From: Akanthomyces muscarius
Lineage: Eukaryota > Ascomycota > Sordariomycetes > Hypocreales > Cordycipitaceae
Assembly (NCBI RefSeq): GCF_028009165.1
Contig: NC_079243.1
Location: 3,286,001-3,350,000 of the forward strand
Reading direction: 5' to 3'
DNA: 64,000 bases
A program made the position numbers and the translations under genes. This document shows positions 34,331 through 45,439 of the stretch, piece after piece; the stretch's first letter is position 1, and the number at the start of each line of letters is the position of its first letter. The notes below the pieces were generated by a model, which made no database searches, was not told the origin of the DNA, and saw only the letters and a list, made by a program, of their open reading frames with translations.

Positions 34331-34353
34331 AGGAGAGAGAGAGAGAGAGAGAG
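34331..34353. repeat. GA dinucleotide microsatellite in a divergent promoter
   Basis: About ten GA units lie between the divergent starts of smd2 (34030, minus) and the hydrolase gene (34521, plus). It may be a nucleosome-depleting or GAGA-like element, or simply a polymorphic microsatellite. Confidence 0.8.
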
Positions 34354-34520
34354 CATTTGCAGAACAGGATACCGGAACGTCTGATCTTGCCGCCGCCCAC
34401 AGACGGATCACCTCTCAACCTCGGCCGACCCTCTAGCCCGGCTGACACATACACACACGCCCGATAAAGGAGGGGACTGCTCGCCTCCTCAATTAGGTTC
34501 TGGCTTCTCTTTCTCCGGCC

Positions 34521-36088
34521 ATGTCTTTCCGATCCATTGCTCTTCGTGCTGGAAGAGCTGCCTCCTCGACGACACATACCACCACATTCGCCATGGCGCA
34601 ACGAGCCCGATCCGCCCCCTTGGGAGCCAGACAGGTATACACGCCCCCCATCCATCGCCAACCCATTGGCCCTTTTTCCTGACAAACTGCCAGCTCTCGA
34701 CCGAAGCTCAGGAGATCAAGGAGCAGCCCGGTGACGAAGTCGACGATGTCGTGTTCCAGAACAAGTACGGTCTGCGGACGATCATGCTCAACCGCCCCAA
34801 GAAGCTCAACTCGCTCAATGGCTCCATGATCCGCAAGATTGTGCCGCGCATGGTGGAGTGGGAAAAGTCGGACCTGGCCAACGTGGTCGTGATGAAGGGC
34901 GCGGGCGAAAAGGCCCTCTGCGCCGGCGGCGACGTGGCCGCGCTCGCCCAGTGGAACCAGGAGAGCGCCGATGGGTGGAAGCGATCGGCCGACTACTTTG
35001 CGCTCGAGTACAAGCTCGACCACTACATTGCGACGTACCAGAAGCCGTACATTTCCTTCATGGACGGCATCACGATGGGCGGCGGCGTCGGGCTGAGCAT
35101 CCACGCGCCGTTCCGCATCGCCACGGAAAAGACAGTCTTCGCCATGCCCGAGACGACGATTGGCTTCTTCCCCGACGTCGGCGCCTCCTTCTTCCTGCCG
35201 CGCATGAACGGCGCCGTCGGCACGTACCTGGCGCTCACCAGCGACCGCCTGACGGGCGCCAACGTCTTCTACAGCGGCGTCGCCACGCACTACCTGCACT
35301 CGACGAGCCTGCCGGACCTCGAGGCGCGCCTGGCCGAGCTGCGCTTCCGCGACGACGACGGCCCCGCGCGCCGCCTGCAGCTCGTCAACGAGACGCTCGA
35401 GGAGTTCGCCACGGGCCTGCCGCACGACCAGCCCATGGCGCTGGCCGGCGAGACGCGCCGCGCCATCGACCGCTGCTTCGACAAGAACAACCTCAACGAC
35501 ATCATCGCCGCGCTGCAGGCCGAGACGGGCGAGACGCAGGCCTGGGCGCAGAAGCAGCTCGCCACGCTGCAGAAGCGCTCCCCGACGGCCGTCCACGTCA
35601 CCCTCCGCCAGATGCGCGTCGGCGGCCGCTGGGACGTGGCCGAGGCGTTTGAGCGCGAGCACCAGATTGCGTCACGGTTCATGCAGCACCACGACTTCTC
35701 CGAGGGCGTGACGGCGCTGCTCGTCCGCAAGGAGACGCCCAAGTGGCAGCCCGAGTCGCTCGAGGCTATTGCCGCGAGCGGCGACAACGTGGCGCAGCCC
35801 TTTTTCGAGTTTGACGAGAAGAAGACGCTGGGCCTCTTCTCGGACCGCACCTACGGCGACTATCCCTACCCGCTGCTGGGCGTGCCCTCGGAGCGCGAGA
35901 TCAAGGAGGTGCTGCAGGCGAGCGCGCTGACGCCCAAGCAGCTCGCCGACAAGGTCGTCGCGTCGCGCAACGGCCGCCAGGGCATCGCCACGGTCGTGGA
36001 TGAGATTCTCAGCCGCAAGGTCGTTGCGGATGGCAATGGCATCGCCAAGTGGGTAGAGACGGAGTCGAGCTCGTCGAGCAAGCTGTAA
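34521..36088 (+). CDS. ehd3: 3-hydroxyisobutyryl-CoA hydrolase, mitochondrial
   Basis: This enzyme hydrolyses 3-hydroxyisobutyryl-CoA in valine degradation; in fungi it is mitochondrial. Two exons (34521-34634 and 34694-36088; GTATAC...TGCCAG intron) give 502 residues. The first 38 residues (MSFRSIALRAGRAASS..., Arg/Ser/Thr-rich, no acids) look like a mitochondrial presequence. The crotonase-fold domain shows LNRPKKLNSLN, KALCAGGDVAAL, the oxyanion MDGITMGGGVGLS, ATEKTVFAMPETTIGFFPDVGASFFLPR (catalytic acidic residues) and, near the C-terminus, ASRFMQHHDFSEGVTALLVRKE. The C-terminus (SSSSSKL) ends in SKL, which is also a classic PTS1 peroxisomal signal, so dual targeting is possible. Confidence 0.95.
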
Positions 36089-38662
36089 AAAAAGAAGAAG
36101 AGGGAGGACGTGAAGACGGAATGGTCCGCGTGTATATCAGCGTTTTAGAAATTTTGATTTGAATATACTGAGCTCCCAGGTGTGGTTGCTCGTTGCACTC
36201 ATGGTAAAGAATATATGCATTGTGATTCGCTAAGTATTTCCATGTGGAACACGAGCTTCTTGCTTAATACCGGACTCAAAACAATCAACGCCAAGGAATG
36301 AATGTAGAATATCTCTGCGTCATGTGTCGGGGTTGCATGATTATGCTTGCTGTAGACCAACAGGATGATGTTGCGCAAAGAAGCGGCAAGTGCCACGCTG
36401 CGACGCTGTTAAAAATGACAAGGCGCTTTGCCATACAAGGCCTTGGTCCATCATATGATCATTATTTACGGAAGTCGGTCTTCATGGAAAATGAGAACTC
36501 GCAGGGTGCACTCGGAGCGCTTACAAGTCGTCAGGACCAACACGCCGAAGTACATATGAATGCACACCAACGTAAGAGGTAAAACAAATGTGCAAGGAAA
36601 TTTCCGTCACATGTTTGTGTGAAAATGATGCATCGTTTGTATTTTTATCTTTTTTACGGTGGAAAGTATGACGGTGGCATCTGATTAATTGTTGCGTTGT
36701 TGGTAGTGTGGGGTGCAAGTTGGGTGGGCGGATGAAAACACCAGAAAATAATTATCGCCAGGTAAATTGGCGCACAACGGGGGCGTCATTTATAATATGG
36801 GGTACTACGGCGGCTGCAAAAGAACGGGCGCAAATAGGTGGGCGATGGTGCACCGTGTGTGATGGAGGGTGGGAGAGGGGCAGAGGAAGCGCAAGGTGGG
36901 AGGCCAAGCGGGCGAAAAAGGTGCCGAAGATGGCCTCAGCCATCGAATGGATGTGGCAATGACTAGCAGCAGGCAGGGCAGAGGGGGGAGAGGGACAAAG
37001 ATGATGACAGCCTCGTGCAAAGAAGAGGCGGGTGCCGACGGATGATATTGGTCACGGGCTGGTGATGGCCTCGTTGAGCCATCGGGGGTAAGAGAGGCAA
37101 GGTGTCGAAAAGTATAAGAGGCGAGGGCCCCCCAGAAACCTCTGCAAAAAATGGAATTGAAACTCGCCTCTTTCACGGAGCGAATTCGAGACCAGACTGG
37201 GCACGCAATAAGAAGAGAGAGAAGAAAAAGAGGAAGACTTGTGCGGTGTGCCCAAAGAACAATCCCGCCACTCGGACGACCTCGTACACACCGTGAACGA
37301 GCACCAGTAAGCAAGCCAGCCAGCCAAGCGCTGCTGGATTACGAAAGCAAGGCGAACCAGTTCGTGTCCCAGGCAGAAAGGCAGCGCAGACGAGAAGAAG
37401 AAGGGTGTTGGATTGGACCGATGCCTAGCCGTGTCATGTCAGTGTCAGGTATGTGGCTTTGATTGCGAGGTGCTGCTGCTGCGGCGGCGGACAAACTTGT
37501 ACATGCTGCAAGCCCCTCCTCCCCCGGGACAACCGGGCGGTTGGTGCTGCGAGGGAGACAAGACAGAGCGAAGAGCATGGGCTGGGGCGCCTTTTTCTAC
37601 TCACGTATGAAAAGAGGGCAAAGCTTTGGCTTGTGCTTGTCTCGCCCTGCGCAGCAACTCCCGGGGTTATCGGGGGGGGGGGGGGGGTTTGCTCCAGAAA
37701 TGTACAACACGCTAATGGTCAGTCAGCCTAGGTCACTCTGCCCGCGAATCCTGCGTGAAAAGGTACATCCGCCCACGCGAGCGTTTCCCTCTCGAGGCCA
37801 TCGCGTTTTGCTGCCGCTAGCCCCAACCCCAAAGGTACCAGCTTCACCTGCCCAAGCCACAGCGCTAGCACGCTGAGAAGCACGTCACCATCTGGCCTCA
37901 TCCAGCCAATTGCAGGGCGACTCTTTTCTTTCCCTTGTAAGTGTGCTTAATACGGACCCCTCTAGTCCAAGACGACGAGACAGGTTTCTTTTTTTCTTTT
38001 TTTCTTTTTGCCCATCTTGCTTTCTGTTAGCGTTTCCCTTCTTGGCGTGCGCTGCCGCTGCGTGCGTTAGCAGCCACATCTGTCGTGGCTCACCACCTGA
38101 TAGCTCTCTTCAGTGCTGCGCCGCCAGCCAATAGCCGTCCACCTCAGCACAACAACCACCTATCGTCTGCTTCATGCAAACACTCTTCACCGATAACAAT
38201 CTCTCATTGTTCACAGGTTCTTCATTCTTCATCTACTTCTCTCTTCCTTTCTTTCCACTTTTCCTTATTTTAAACTCGTCCATCTCACCTCCTCATCTCC
38301 CGCCCAAATTCCAGCCGAGCCAGGCCTGTCTCTCGCTGCCCTGTACGCCGAGATCCACTTCGGCGAACGCGACTCTGCGAACCCGTCGGCTTCGGCGCGT
38401 CACGTACATGACGCCCGCCTCCCCAATTTGACCAGGGAACCACTCTGACCATTTCAAATTCCTGCAGTTTTCCAATTTAACAACGGGCTTCTACTCGCAG
38501 GCCACCTTCCCACTCTGCAACGACCACCAAATTATTTTCTTCCCACTCCCGCCGATTGCAACCTTTGCCGCCCCCGCCTGTCCGACCGAACCAACCGCTC
38601 ATTATTTCTAACCCATCGGCCCATTTTGCCGCTGTTTGCTTCGTCCGCAAGCTCCAGCGGCC
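36089..38662. other. intergenic, 2.6 kb; includes leader of the GATA-protein gene
   Basis: This contains the 3' region of the hydrolase gene, purine-rich DNA (36840-37230), a G16 homopolymer (listed separately) and, from ~37970, CT-rich sequence that is likely promoter or 5' leader of the gene starting at 38663. Several short ORFs show no protein-like features. Confidence 0.55.
37672..37687. repeat. G16 homopolymer tract
   Basis: Sixteen consecutive G residues occur in a spacer. Such a run is a common place for sequencing-length errors and could form G-rich secondary structure; no function is claimed. Confidence 0.9.
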
Positions 38663-41600
38663 ATGGCCTCGCCGCTGCCTGCATCTGCCATGGGCGCTGG
38701 TTGGAATGGCAACGCTCAGCAGCAGCAGATGCTTCCCTCCGAACCCGACAGCAATGGCGTTCAGGTCCGGCCCATGGGCTGTACGTCTTCTTCCTGGCAG
38801 CCAATTGTCCAGCAGTCCGGCCCAATGCTAACACCCGGCCTGCAGTAAAAGTCCATTACACCTTTGACAAGGAATCCAAGGTCAACTGTCTCGCACGATA
38901 TCCCCACACCGTCCAGGTTCAGACCATTGCCATAGACGAAGTCACTTCGATTGGCGTTATCGACCTCCGCGTCTGCGTCCAGGCCCTCTCCGACTGCAGT
39001 CCCGAACTCGCTGGCCAAGACTGCGACTATACGATTTACGCCGTCGACTACTCAGAGCCCGATACGCCCCAGGTCGGCCAGGGGATGCTCTCATGGGCCC
39101 TCGACTCCCTCGTCCGTGGCGACATGCCTGGCCAGCAGCCCAAGCTCGTCACCGGACGTGTAACTCGGAATCTGCTCGGTGTCTTCAGTGGTGGCAACAG
39201 GGAGACACTCGAAGTCAAGCTTCGTCTATCTGGCTCCGCCAAGCCTCAATGGCAAACAGACAGCTTCGACATGGCCATGACGCCGAGTGGTGCCGCTGAG
39301 TGGAATTCTTTTATCCAGTCGAACCCTCAGCTCGGCCAGCCACAACACGTGTCGAGAGTAGCTTCGCCAGCCATGTCCCAAGGGCCTCCCGCCGCCATAC
39401 CCAGACGAGACTCGTTTGGTCCCGGTATGCAGAACAACACGAACGACGTCCAACGCGTTGCTCCCATCCCAGTCGATCCCAACACCGTTCCCGACAACCA
39501 AGGCGGTTCATCACGCCCTTCCAGTCGAGCCTCCAACAGAGCGCCCCGAAAACGAAAGCCAACTGGTCGCCCACGTGGACGGCCGAGGAAGAACCCTGTC
39601 GAGGGCAACACGTCCGGGTATGAGGACTGCACCGAGGGAGAGGACGGCCCGGCTAAGAAGCGCGCCAAGCCAACCAAGGTCGACAAGCCCAACCCGTTTG
39701 CAGGTGGCTCAGAGTCTCTACGCGTTGCTGCCAGCACCTCTGGCTCGTTACGAAATTTCCGCCCTGTGGCTACCAACAGCGAGGGCACTGCAGCAAGTCA
39801 TTTGCAGGAAGTGCCACGTGCTCCCACTCCAGTGCCTAATGGCCCAGTCTTCCCAGGTCGCGCAGCCAAGCTAAGGCGCGAGTCGACTCTCGGACAGAAA
39901 CCCATGAGCTATTCCACAGCTGGCTATACCGATGCGAGAAATCCCCTGTCTCCTCAGGACGATGAACGCTCACCAGAATCTCTCGCTCCTACTCCCGCCT
40001 TCTCAGAAGACAGCCCGCCTGATATTGGCTCCTCACCACCGGTACAGCGTGCCACACCTTTTCTCCGATCCAGCCCTCCTCCTTCAAGCCCCGTCTTGCC
40101 GCCCATGCCGCCCTCAAAGATGCCAAACGACGCAAGTTTCATGTCTGAAAACATGGATCTGTTTGGCGACGAGTCTCTTCCGCCACCTCCGCAAGCGCCT
40201 CCTCCTCGCAAGGCTCCCGCGCGGGCACGCAAAGGCAAGGTCGAGACCAAGGGCGGCAAAGGGGTTCCCGTACAGGTTTATCAAATGCAGGACGGGCCTC
40301 AGGGCCAGGATCTAGTCCATATTGCCAGCTACAACACTTCATTTCCAACTGCGCCGCAGCAGCAACAACATCAGCAAGCGCAGCAGCAGCAGCAAGCGCA
40401 GATGGCGCAGCCTGAGCTACCGTCTCTGAAGCAGTCAGTGCCGCAACAACCCAGCGAGACGGTGCCTATCAAGAAAGACCGTATACCCTCACCACCTGGC
40501 ATGGCTCCGACACCGCCCCCCACAACCGATGCTGCTGAGAAGCCTCCTACGCCGGTAGCAGACTTGCCCGAGGTTCCCGTCGAGGTAAAGGAAGTTAAGA
40601 GAGTTATCCCAGAACCAGTGGCACAGCCTCCTACCGATGACAGACAAAGACCGTCGTCCCAACCGCCTGCCTCCACGACACCAGTACTCAAGGCTAAGAA
40701 GCCCCTGGCTCGCTCGAACTCTGCTGGTCCGCTAATGCTGCCCAACATTCCCGCGAGCGAGCCTGCTGGCCCTTCGAACCTAGCACAAGCAGCTGCTGCT
40801 GAACAGGAGATTACCCAACTACCGTATCCCAATGGTCGACGCGGCAACTCTACTGGGGCAATGGACATGGTGTCGGCCAGTGACCCCCCAGCGCCAGTCG
40901 CGCGAGCAGACCAGCTGAGTCTGCCCGAAGCCGCCATGCCACCCAGCGAACCTATTCAACCGCCGCCTTCGTCACCTGGAAACAGAGCGAACAAAAATAT
41001 TGTCAAGAAGCACGCCATAAAGCAGCGTCTGGAGGAAGCCATTATGAACGGCACGATGCCTCCCTTCTGCAGCAACTGTGGTGCCATTGAGACCCCTACA
41101 TGGCGCAAAATTTGGATTCAGGATCGCGACGGGGTTCCCGAGTATGCTGAATACTCGGAGAAGCCTGGTCGAATTACCGCCATTGAGATTCTACAGCGCG
41201 ATGAAAACGAGAAGCCAACTCAGCATCGCGTCATCAAGAAAGGCCTCGGCCCAGCGGACGAAAAGGCCAGCTGGCAAGAATTGCTTCTTTGCAACCCTTG
41301 CGGTATCTGGCTGACAAAGTGTAAAACACACCGCCCTCCTGAGCGTTGGGACAAGGACTCTTCCCGTCTGGGCCAAGAGCGTCGCAAGAGGGGCACTGGT
41401 CGCACCAAGAAGAGCCGAGCCAAGGCGGGCGGTATGCCCAATCCCACATCGGAGGCGTATCTTCACACAGATGCCATGGGCCCACCCGAGCCTTCTTCAC
41501 CAAAGTATGGCCCTAGCGGGATCTCCAACGCAGCTATCGAGGGGCTGATTGTGGCAACTCAGGGTGACTCAGTCGCTACTGAAGGCGGTGCCATGGATAT

Positions 41601-42417
41601 GCAATCCATCCCTGGATCGACGCACTCTGCTGCGAGTGGTGATGGCACAGCCAAGAGTCCAATCGATATCGAGCTGGATCAGGCCATGGGCACAACGAAG
41701 CGACTCTTGTTCCCTTCGCCAAGAAAGCCTGGCACGCCCAAGGTCCTCGGCACTGTTGATGTCAATGTTGTCATGACCGATGAAATGTGCCGCCAGAACA
41801 AGGGTGTCGGGACCGAGAAGGAGAACATGCCGGTTGTGACTCGAGAAGGCCTTCTCGAATGCGATGACCCAGAGGCCCTTTTCCGCAGCCCCATGATCGC
41901 CCGCCCAAGCACGCCTCCGAACGCCAAGGCCTCTGTCGCTGCTGAGCCCTTCAAGACGCCTACTCGTGCGACGCCCAGTCATCGACCAGTCACAAGAAGT
42001 GTCTCGAAGTCTCTGCGGACCGTGCGATCTGTCTCTTCGCCCAGCCAGCTCGCTCTGATGCAGGCCACTCCGACCAAGACGCCGCACTCGATCCGCGGCG
42101 GTCTGGGAAGTCTGGCTCGCAGACGCAGCCCTCGAAATCACCAAAACGCTTTTGACATATTCGACACGCCGATTTCGAGAACGATCAACCAGCTTCTGTC
42201 AGAACCAAACGGCTTCGCCCTCGACAGCGAGTTGGATCTCGGCAACTTGCCTGCGCTGGAGAGCAGCCACGATACCCTTTTGGAGTTTGGCAATCTGCTT
42301 AGCACCGACGGAATCATGCCGAGCTCTCCACCTAGAAATGGGTCGGTTCCTTTTGATTACGAAGCTTCTTGGGCTCAATGGAGCATGGACATCCCAGGTC
42401 ACGGGGAAAACGAATAA
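38663..42417 (+). CDS. Ams2/Spt21-type GATA zinc-finger protein (putative histone-gene regulator)
   Basis: Two exons, 38663-38780 and 38846-42417 (GTACGT donor, CTGCAG acceptor), give 1229 residues. The long open frame extending upstream of 38846 is only the intron read through. The N-terminal domain (~40-200; KVHYTFDKESKVNCLARYPHTVQVQ..., VIDLRVCVQALSDCSPEL, RNLLGVFSGGNRETLEVKLRLSG) matches the Ams2/Spt21 N-terminal region. An AT-hook-like stretch (RKRKPTGRPRGRPRKNP, ~270), long Pro/Ser-rich disorder and a poly-Gln patch (~540) follow. A GATA-type finger at 781-858 has CSNC and CNPC pairs separated by 70 residues, against about 17-18 in classical GATA fingers. S. pombe Ams2 and yeast Spt21 promote histone gene transcription; I infer a similar nuclear role. 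Confidence 0.88.
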
Positions 42418-43015
42418 ATACCAGCGTTTGCTTTCATTTTTTTTCTAATTGTTAAAGAGCATTATGACCAAGCATCTACACCATCTGCACACATATAATT
42501 GCTTTAAATATGGAGTTTACGGTTATGGCGTTTGATAGCAAAAAGGGTTTGCTTTTTGGACAGGAACTGCTTAGCCCTGCGATTGGGCCGAGGACGGCGT
42601 TTTAGGAGAAATATTTTGCTTGCATTTTTACATGGCCACATTGTCTATGGTCTAAAATCGTTGAAATCATACAGTTCATCCTCTGATTTTTTTTTCTTAA
42701 CTTTTTGTTTTTTATTGTAGTGGCTCGTTGTGATTGTCAATTGTATAATGCTGTATGACAGGGCAATAATACCGCGGGTTGGTCAACGTGGGGTTTCAAT
42801 TAACGCGGACTACCAAGACGCGTCTCGCCGCGTCTCCCACCCCACACCTGAACTTCTCTATATTCGCAATACTCAATACACTGCCTTTGACGACGCGGAA
42901 TTGTCGGACTTTTGTGTATGCGACACGACGACCGCTCGATATAGATACAATTTGGCCGTCACAAGAGTCAACCGCCAACCAGTCACTGCAAACACCCCCC
43001 GGTCCCCCGCCCGCC
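42418..43015. other. intergenic between the GATA-protein gene and the polymerase alpha B-subunit gene
   Basis: This is 598 bases of AT-rich 3' sequence followed by the promoter of the polymerase subunit gene. An ACGCG-containing stretch (GACGCG at 42818-42836 and 42891) resembles MluI cell-cycle box cores, which would suit a replication gene, but the motif is short. Confidence 0.45.
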
Positions 43016-45190
43016 ATGGCCGACACCGAGCTCCAGCGGTTCTTCTCCGCCGGCAAAGCGATTGAGCCCGATGTCGCGGCCGAGCTGCAGTCGATGATGC
43101 GCCTGCACGGCATCTCCGCCGAGGACCTCTTCTACAAGTGGGAGTCGTACTGCATCAAGATGGACCTCGACGCCGGCGACGCCCTGACGCTCGTCCACGT
43201 GCGCAACCTCAAACAGAACATGCTGGATGCGCTGTCCAAGTCGGCCGCGACGCCGGCTGCTAGCTCATCCTCGGCGGTGAAGCCGAAAGCAGAGAGAAAG
43301 GTGGCAGGGACACCGAGAGCAGGTGGTGGCGCGGCGAACGGTGGTGGCGGCGCAGGAGGAGACATGTACGGCATGCTGGACGGCTTGATGCCGAGCACGC
43401 CGGCGTCGGGCGCAAAGCTGAACAGGGCGCCGGGCAGTGCGGGTGGAAGCGCGCTGCGCAAGAGGATGGAAGTGTCTAAAATCTCGAGCTCGCCGGCCGG
43501 TGGCATGGGCGACCAGCTCGCCGAGATGAGTGGTCTACCGTGAGTCCCGGACCCAGCGCAACATGATACGAGCTTGCGACTAACACTTTGGTTTTGCTCT
43601 CACTCAGCTCCTTTAGCGACCGCCAGAATCCCGGCGAAGTCGTCGAAATCCTCAACAGCCAGCTCGCCTCCGCCGAAGCACCGCTCGCGCCATATCCAGA
43701 GCCCCGCGTCAAGCTCACCGCGGCGTCGGACCAGAAGAAGATGGCCTACAAGCCGCTGGCGATGAAGCTCTCTGAGGCCAGCGAAATCCTCGACGACCGC
43801 ATCGACGACGTGGCGACGCTCGTGCAGCAGCACCACAAGCTCGACGACGGCGTCTTTGGCAACGCCGCCAGCCAGGGCACCACGGAGATTGTCGCCGTCG
43901 GGCGCATCGCGTCGGATTCCGCCGAGGGCAAGCTCAACGCCGCCAGCCTGGTGCTCGAGACGTCGCGGCGCACGGGCATGGGCTTCCGTGTACCCCTCCA
44001 GATGGACGCCATTGCGGCCTGGAGCGTGTTCCCCGGTCAGATTGTGGCGCTCAAGGGCAGCAACGCGACGGGCAACGAGTTCGTGGTCAAGGAGATTCTG
44101 GACATTCCGCTGCTGCCGAATGCAGCGTCGGCAGGCAGCGCGCTGGCCGTGCACGAGGAAAAGATGCGCGTGCGCGACCCGGACGCCATGATGGACGACG
44201 ACGACGGCAAGCCCGCGCCGCCGCTGCAGATCCTATACGCGGCCGGCCCGTACACGGCGGACGACAACCTCGACTTTGAGCCGTTGCACGCGCTGTGCAG
44301 CCAGGCGGCTGACGCCTACGCCGACGCGGTGGTGCTGACGGGCCCGTTCCTGGACGTCGACCACCCGCTGGTCGCGACGGGCGACTTTGACCTCCCCGAG
44401 GAGGCGCTCTCGTCGCTCGACGCCGACACGGCGACCATGGCAACTGTGTTCCGGTACCTCGTGGCGCCGGCCATCAACCGTCTCGCGGCGACGAACCCGC
44501 ACGTCACCATCATCCTGGTGCCCTCGGTGCGCGACGTGCTCGACAGGCACGTGTCGTGGCCGCAGGACACGATCCCCCGCAAGGAGCTCGGCCTGCCCAA
44601 GGCCGTCCGCATCGTGTCCAACCCCATGACGCTGTCCGTCAACGAGGTCGTCCTCGGCATCTCCAGCCAGGACGCGCTCTGGGAGCTGCGCGCCGAGGAG
44701 CTGGCCAAGGCCGGCGGCACGCTGTCCGGCGGCGACCTGATGGCGCGCCTGTGCAGGCACCTGATTGAGCAGCGCCACTACTACCCCGTGTATCCGCCGA
44801 CGGACCGCGCGCGGCTGCCCAAGACGGGCACGCAGGAGGGCACGGCGACGGGCGCCGTGCTGGACCTGAGCTACATGAAGCTCGGCGAAATGGTCAACGT
44901 CCGGCCAGATGTGATGCTGACGCCGAGCGCGCTGCCGCCCTTTGCCAAGGTACGTTTTGAAACGGTGGCTTGGAGATGGCCAAGATCAAAAAATCAAAAG
45001 AGAAATGTTTGCTGACGAGGAAATACAGGTCGTGGAGAGTGTGTTGGCGATTAACCCCGGATACCTGTCCAAGCGGCGCGGCGCAGGCACGTATGCTCGC
45101 ATGACGCTGCACCCGCCCAGCATTGAAGGGGACGGCCTACAAGGGCATCGTGTCTTTGAGCGAGCCAAGGTGGAGATTGTGAGGATATAA
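43016..45190 (+). CDS. pol12: DNA polymerase alpha-primase subunit B
   Basis: The regulatory B subunit of the DNA polymerase alpha-primase complex that starts replication. Three exons: 43016-43539, 43608-44949 and 45029-45190 (GTGAGT and GTACGT donors; ACTCAG and TACAG acceptors), giving 675 residues. The N-terminal helical domain (MADTELQRFFSAGKAIEPDVAAEL, ~1-75) is followed by a low-complexity linker, an OB-fold region (~300-350; FRVPLQMDAIAAWSVFPGQIVALKGSNATGN) and the inactive calcineurin-like phosphoesterase domain (ILYAAGPYT, DAVVLTGPFLDVDHPL, ILVPSVRDVLDRHVSWPQ, SNPMTLSVNEVVLGISSQD, CRHLIEQRHYYPVYP). The C-terminus (SVLAINPGYLSKRRGAGTYARM) is typical. It converges on the MFAP1 gene, with stops 250 bp apart. 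Confidence 0.96.
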
Positions 45191-45439
45191 AGAGAAAAGC
45201 TACAGAAGCATAAGAGGGGGCTTGACGAGACGGGCGCGTATGGATTTATTATATTAGGTTTTTGGGGGGTGGCAGCATTGGGTACACACAAATCTATCAT
45301 GGTGTTTTCTCTTTTTTTTTCCGAAAAGGAATAGTCGTCTTTGTTTTTCTTTTCGGCATGTAATTTTCTTCAAACATGGTAGAGAAACGCTAAGTAATGA
45401 ACATTAAAACAAGTTTGATACATGTGTACACGAGCAAGA

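Noticed and set aside
34493..35662. 389-codon minus-strand ORF antisense to the 3-hydroxyisobutyryl-CoA hydrolase
   Set aside because: Compositionally a reverse-strand shadow of GC3-rich codons.
38626..38845. Upstream part of the long GATA-protein frame as coding
   Set aside because: It reads through an intron in the wrong frame; the ATG at 38663 in another frame joins perfectly at 38780/38846.
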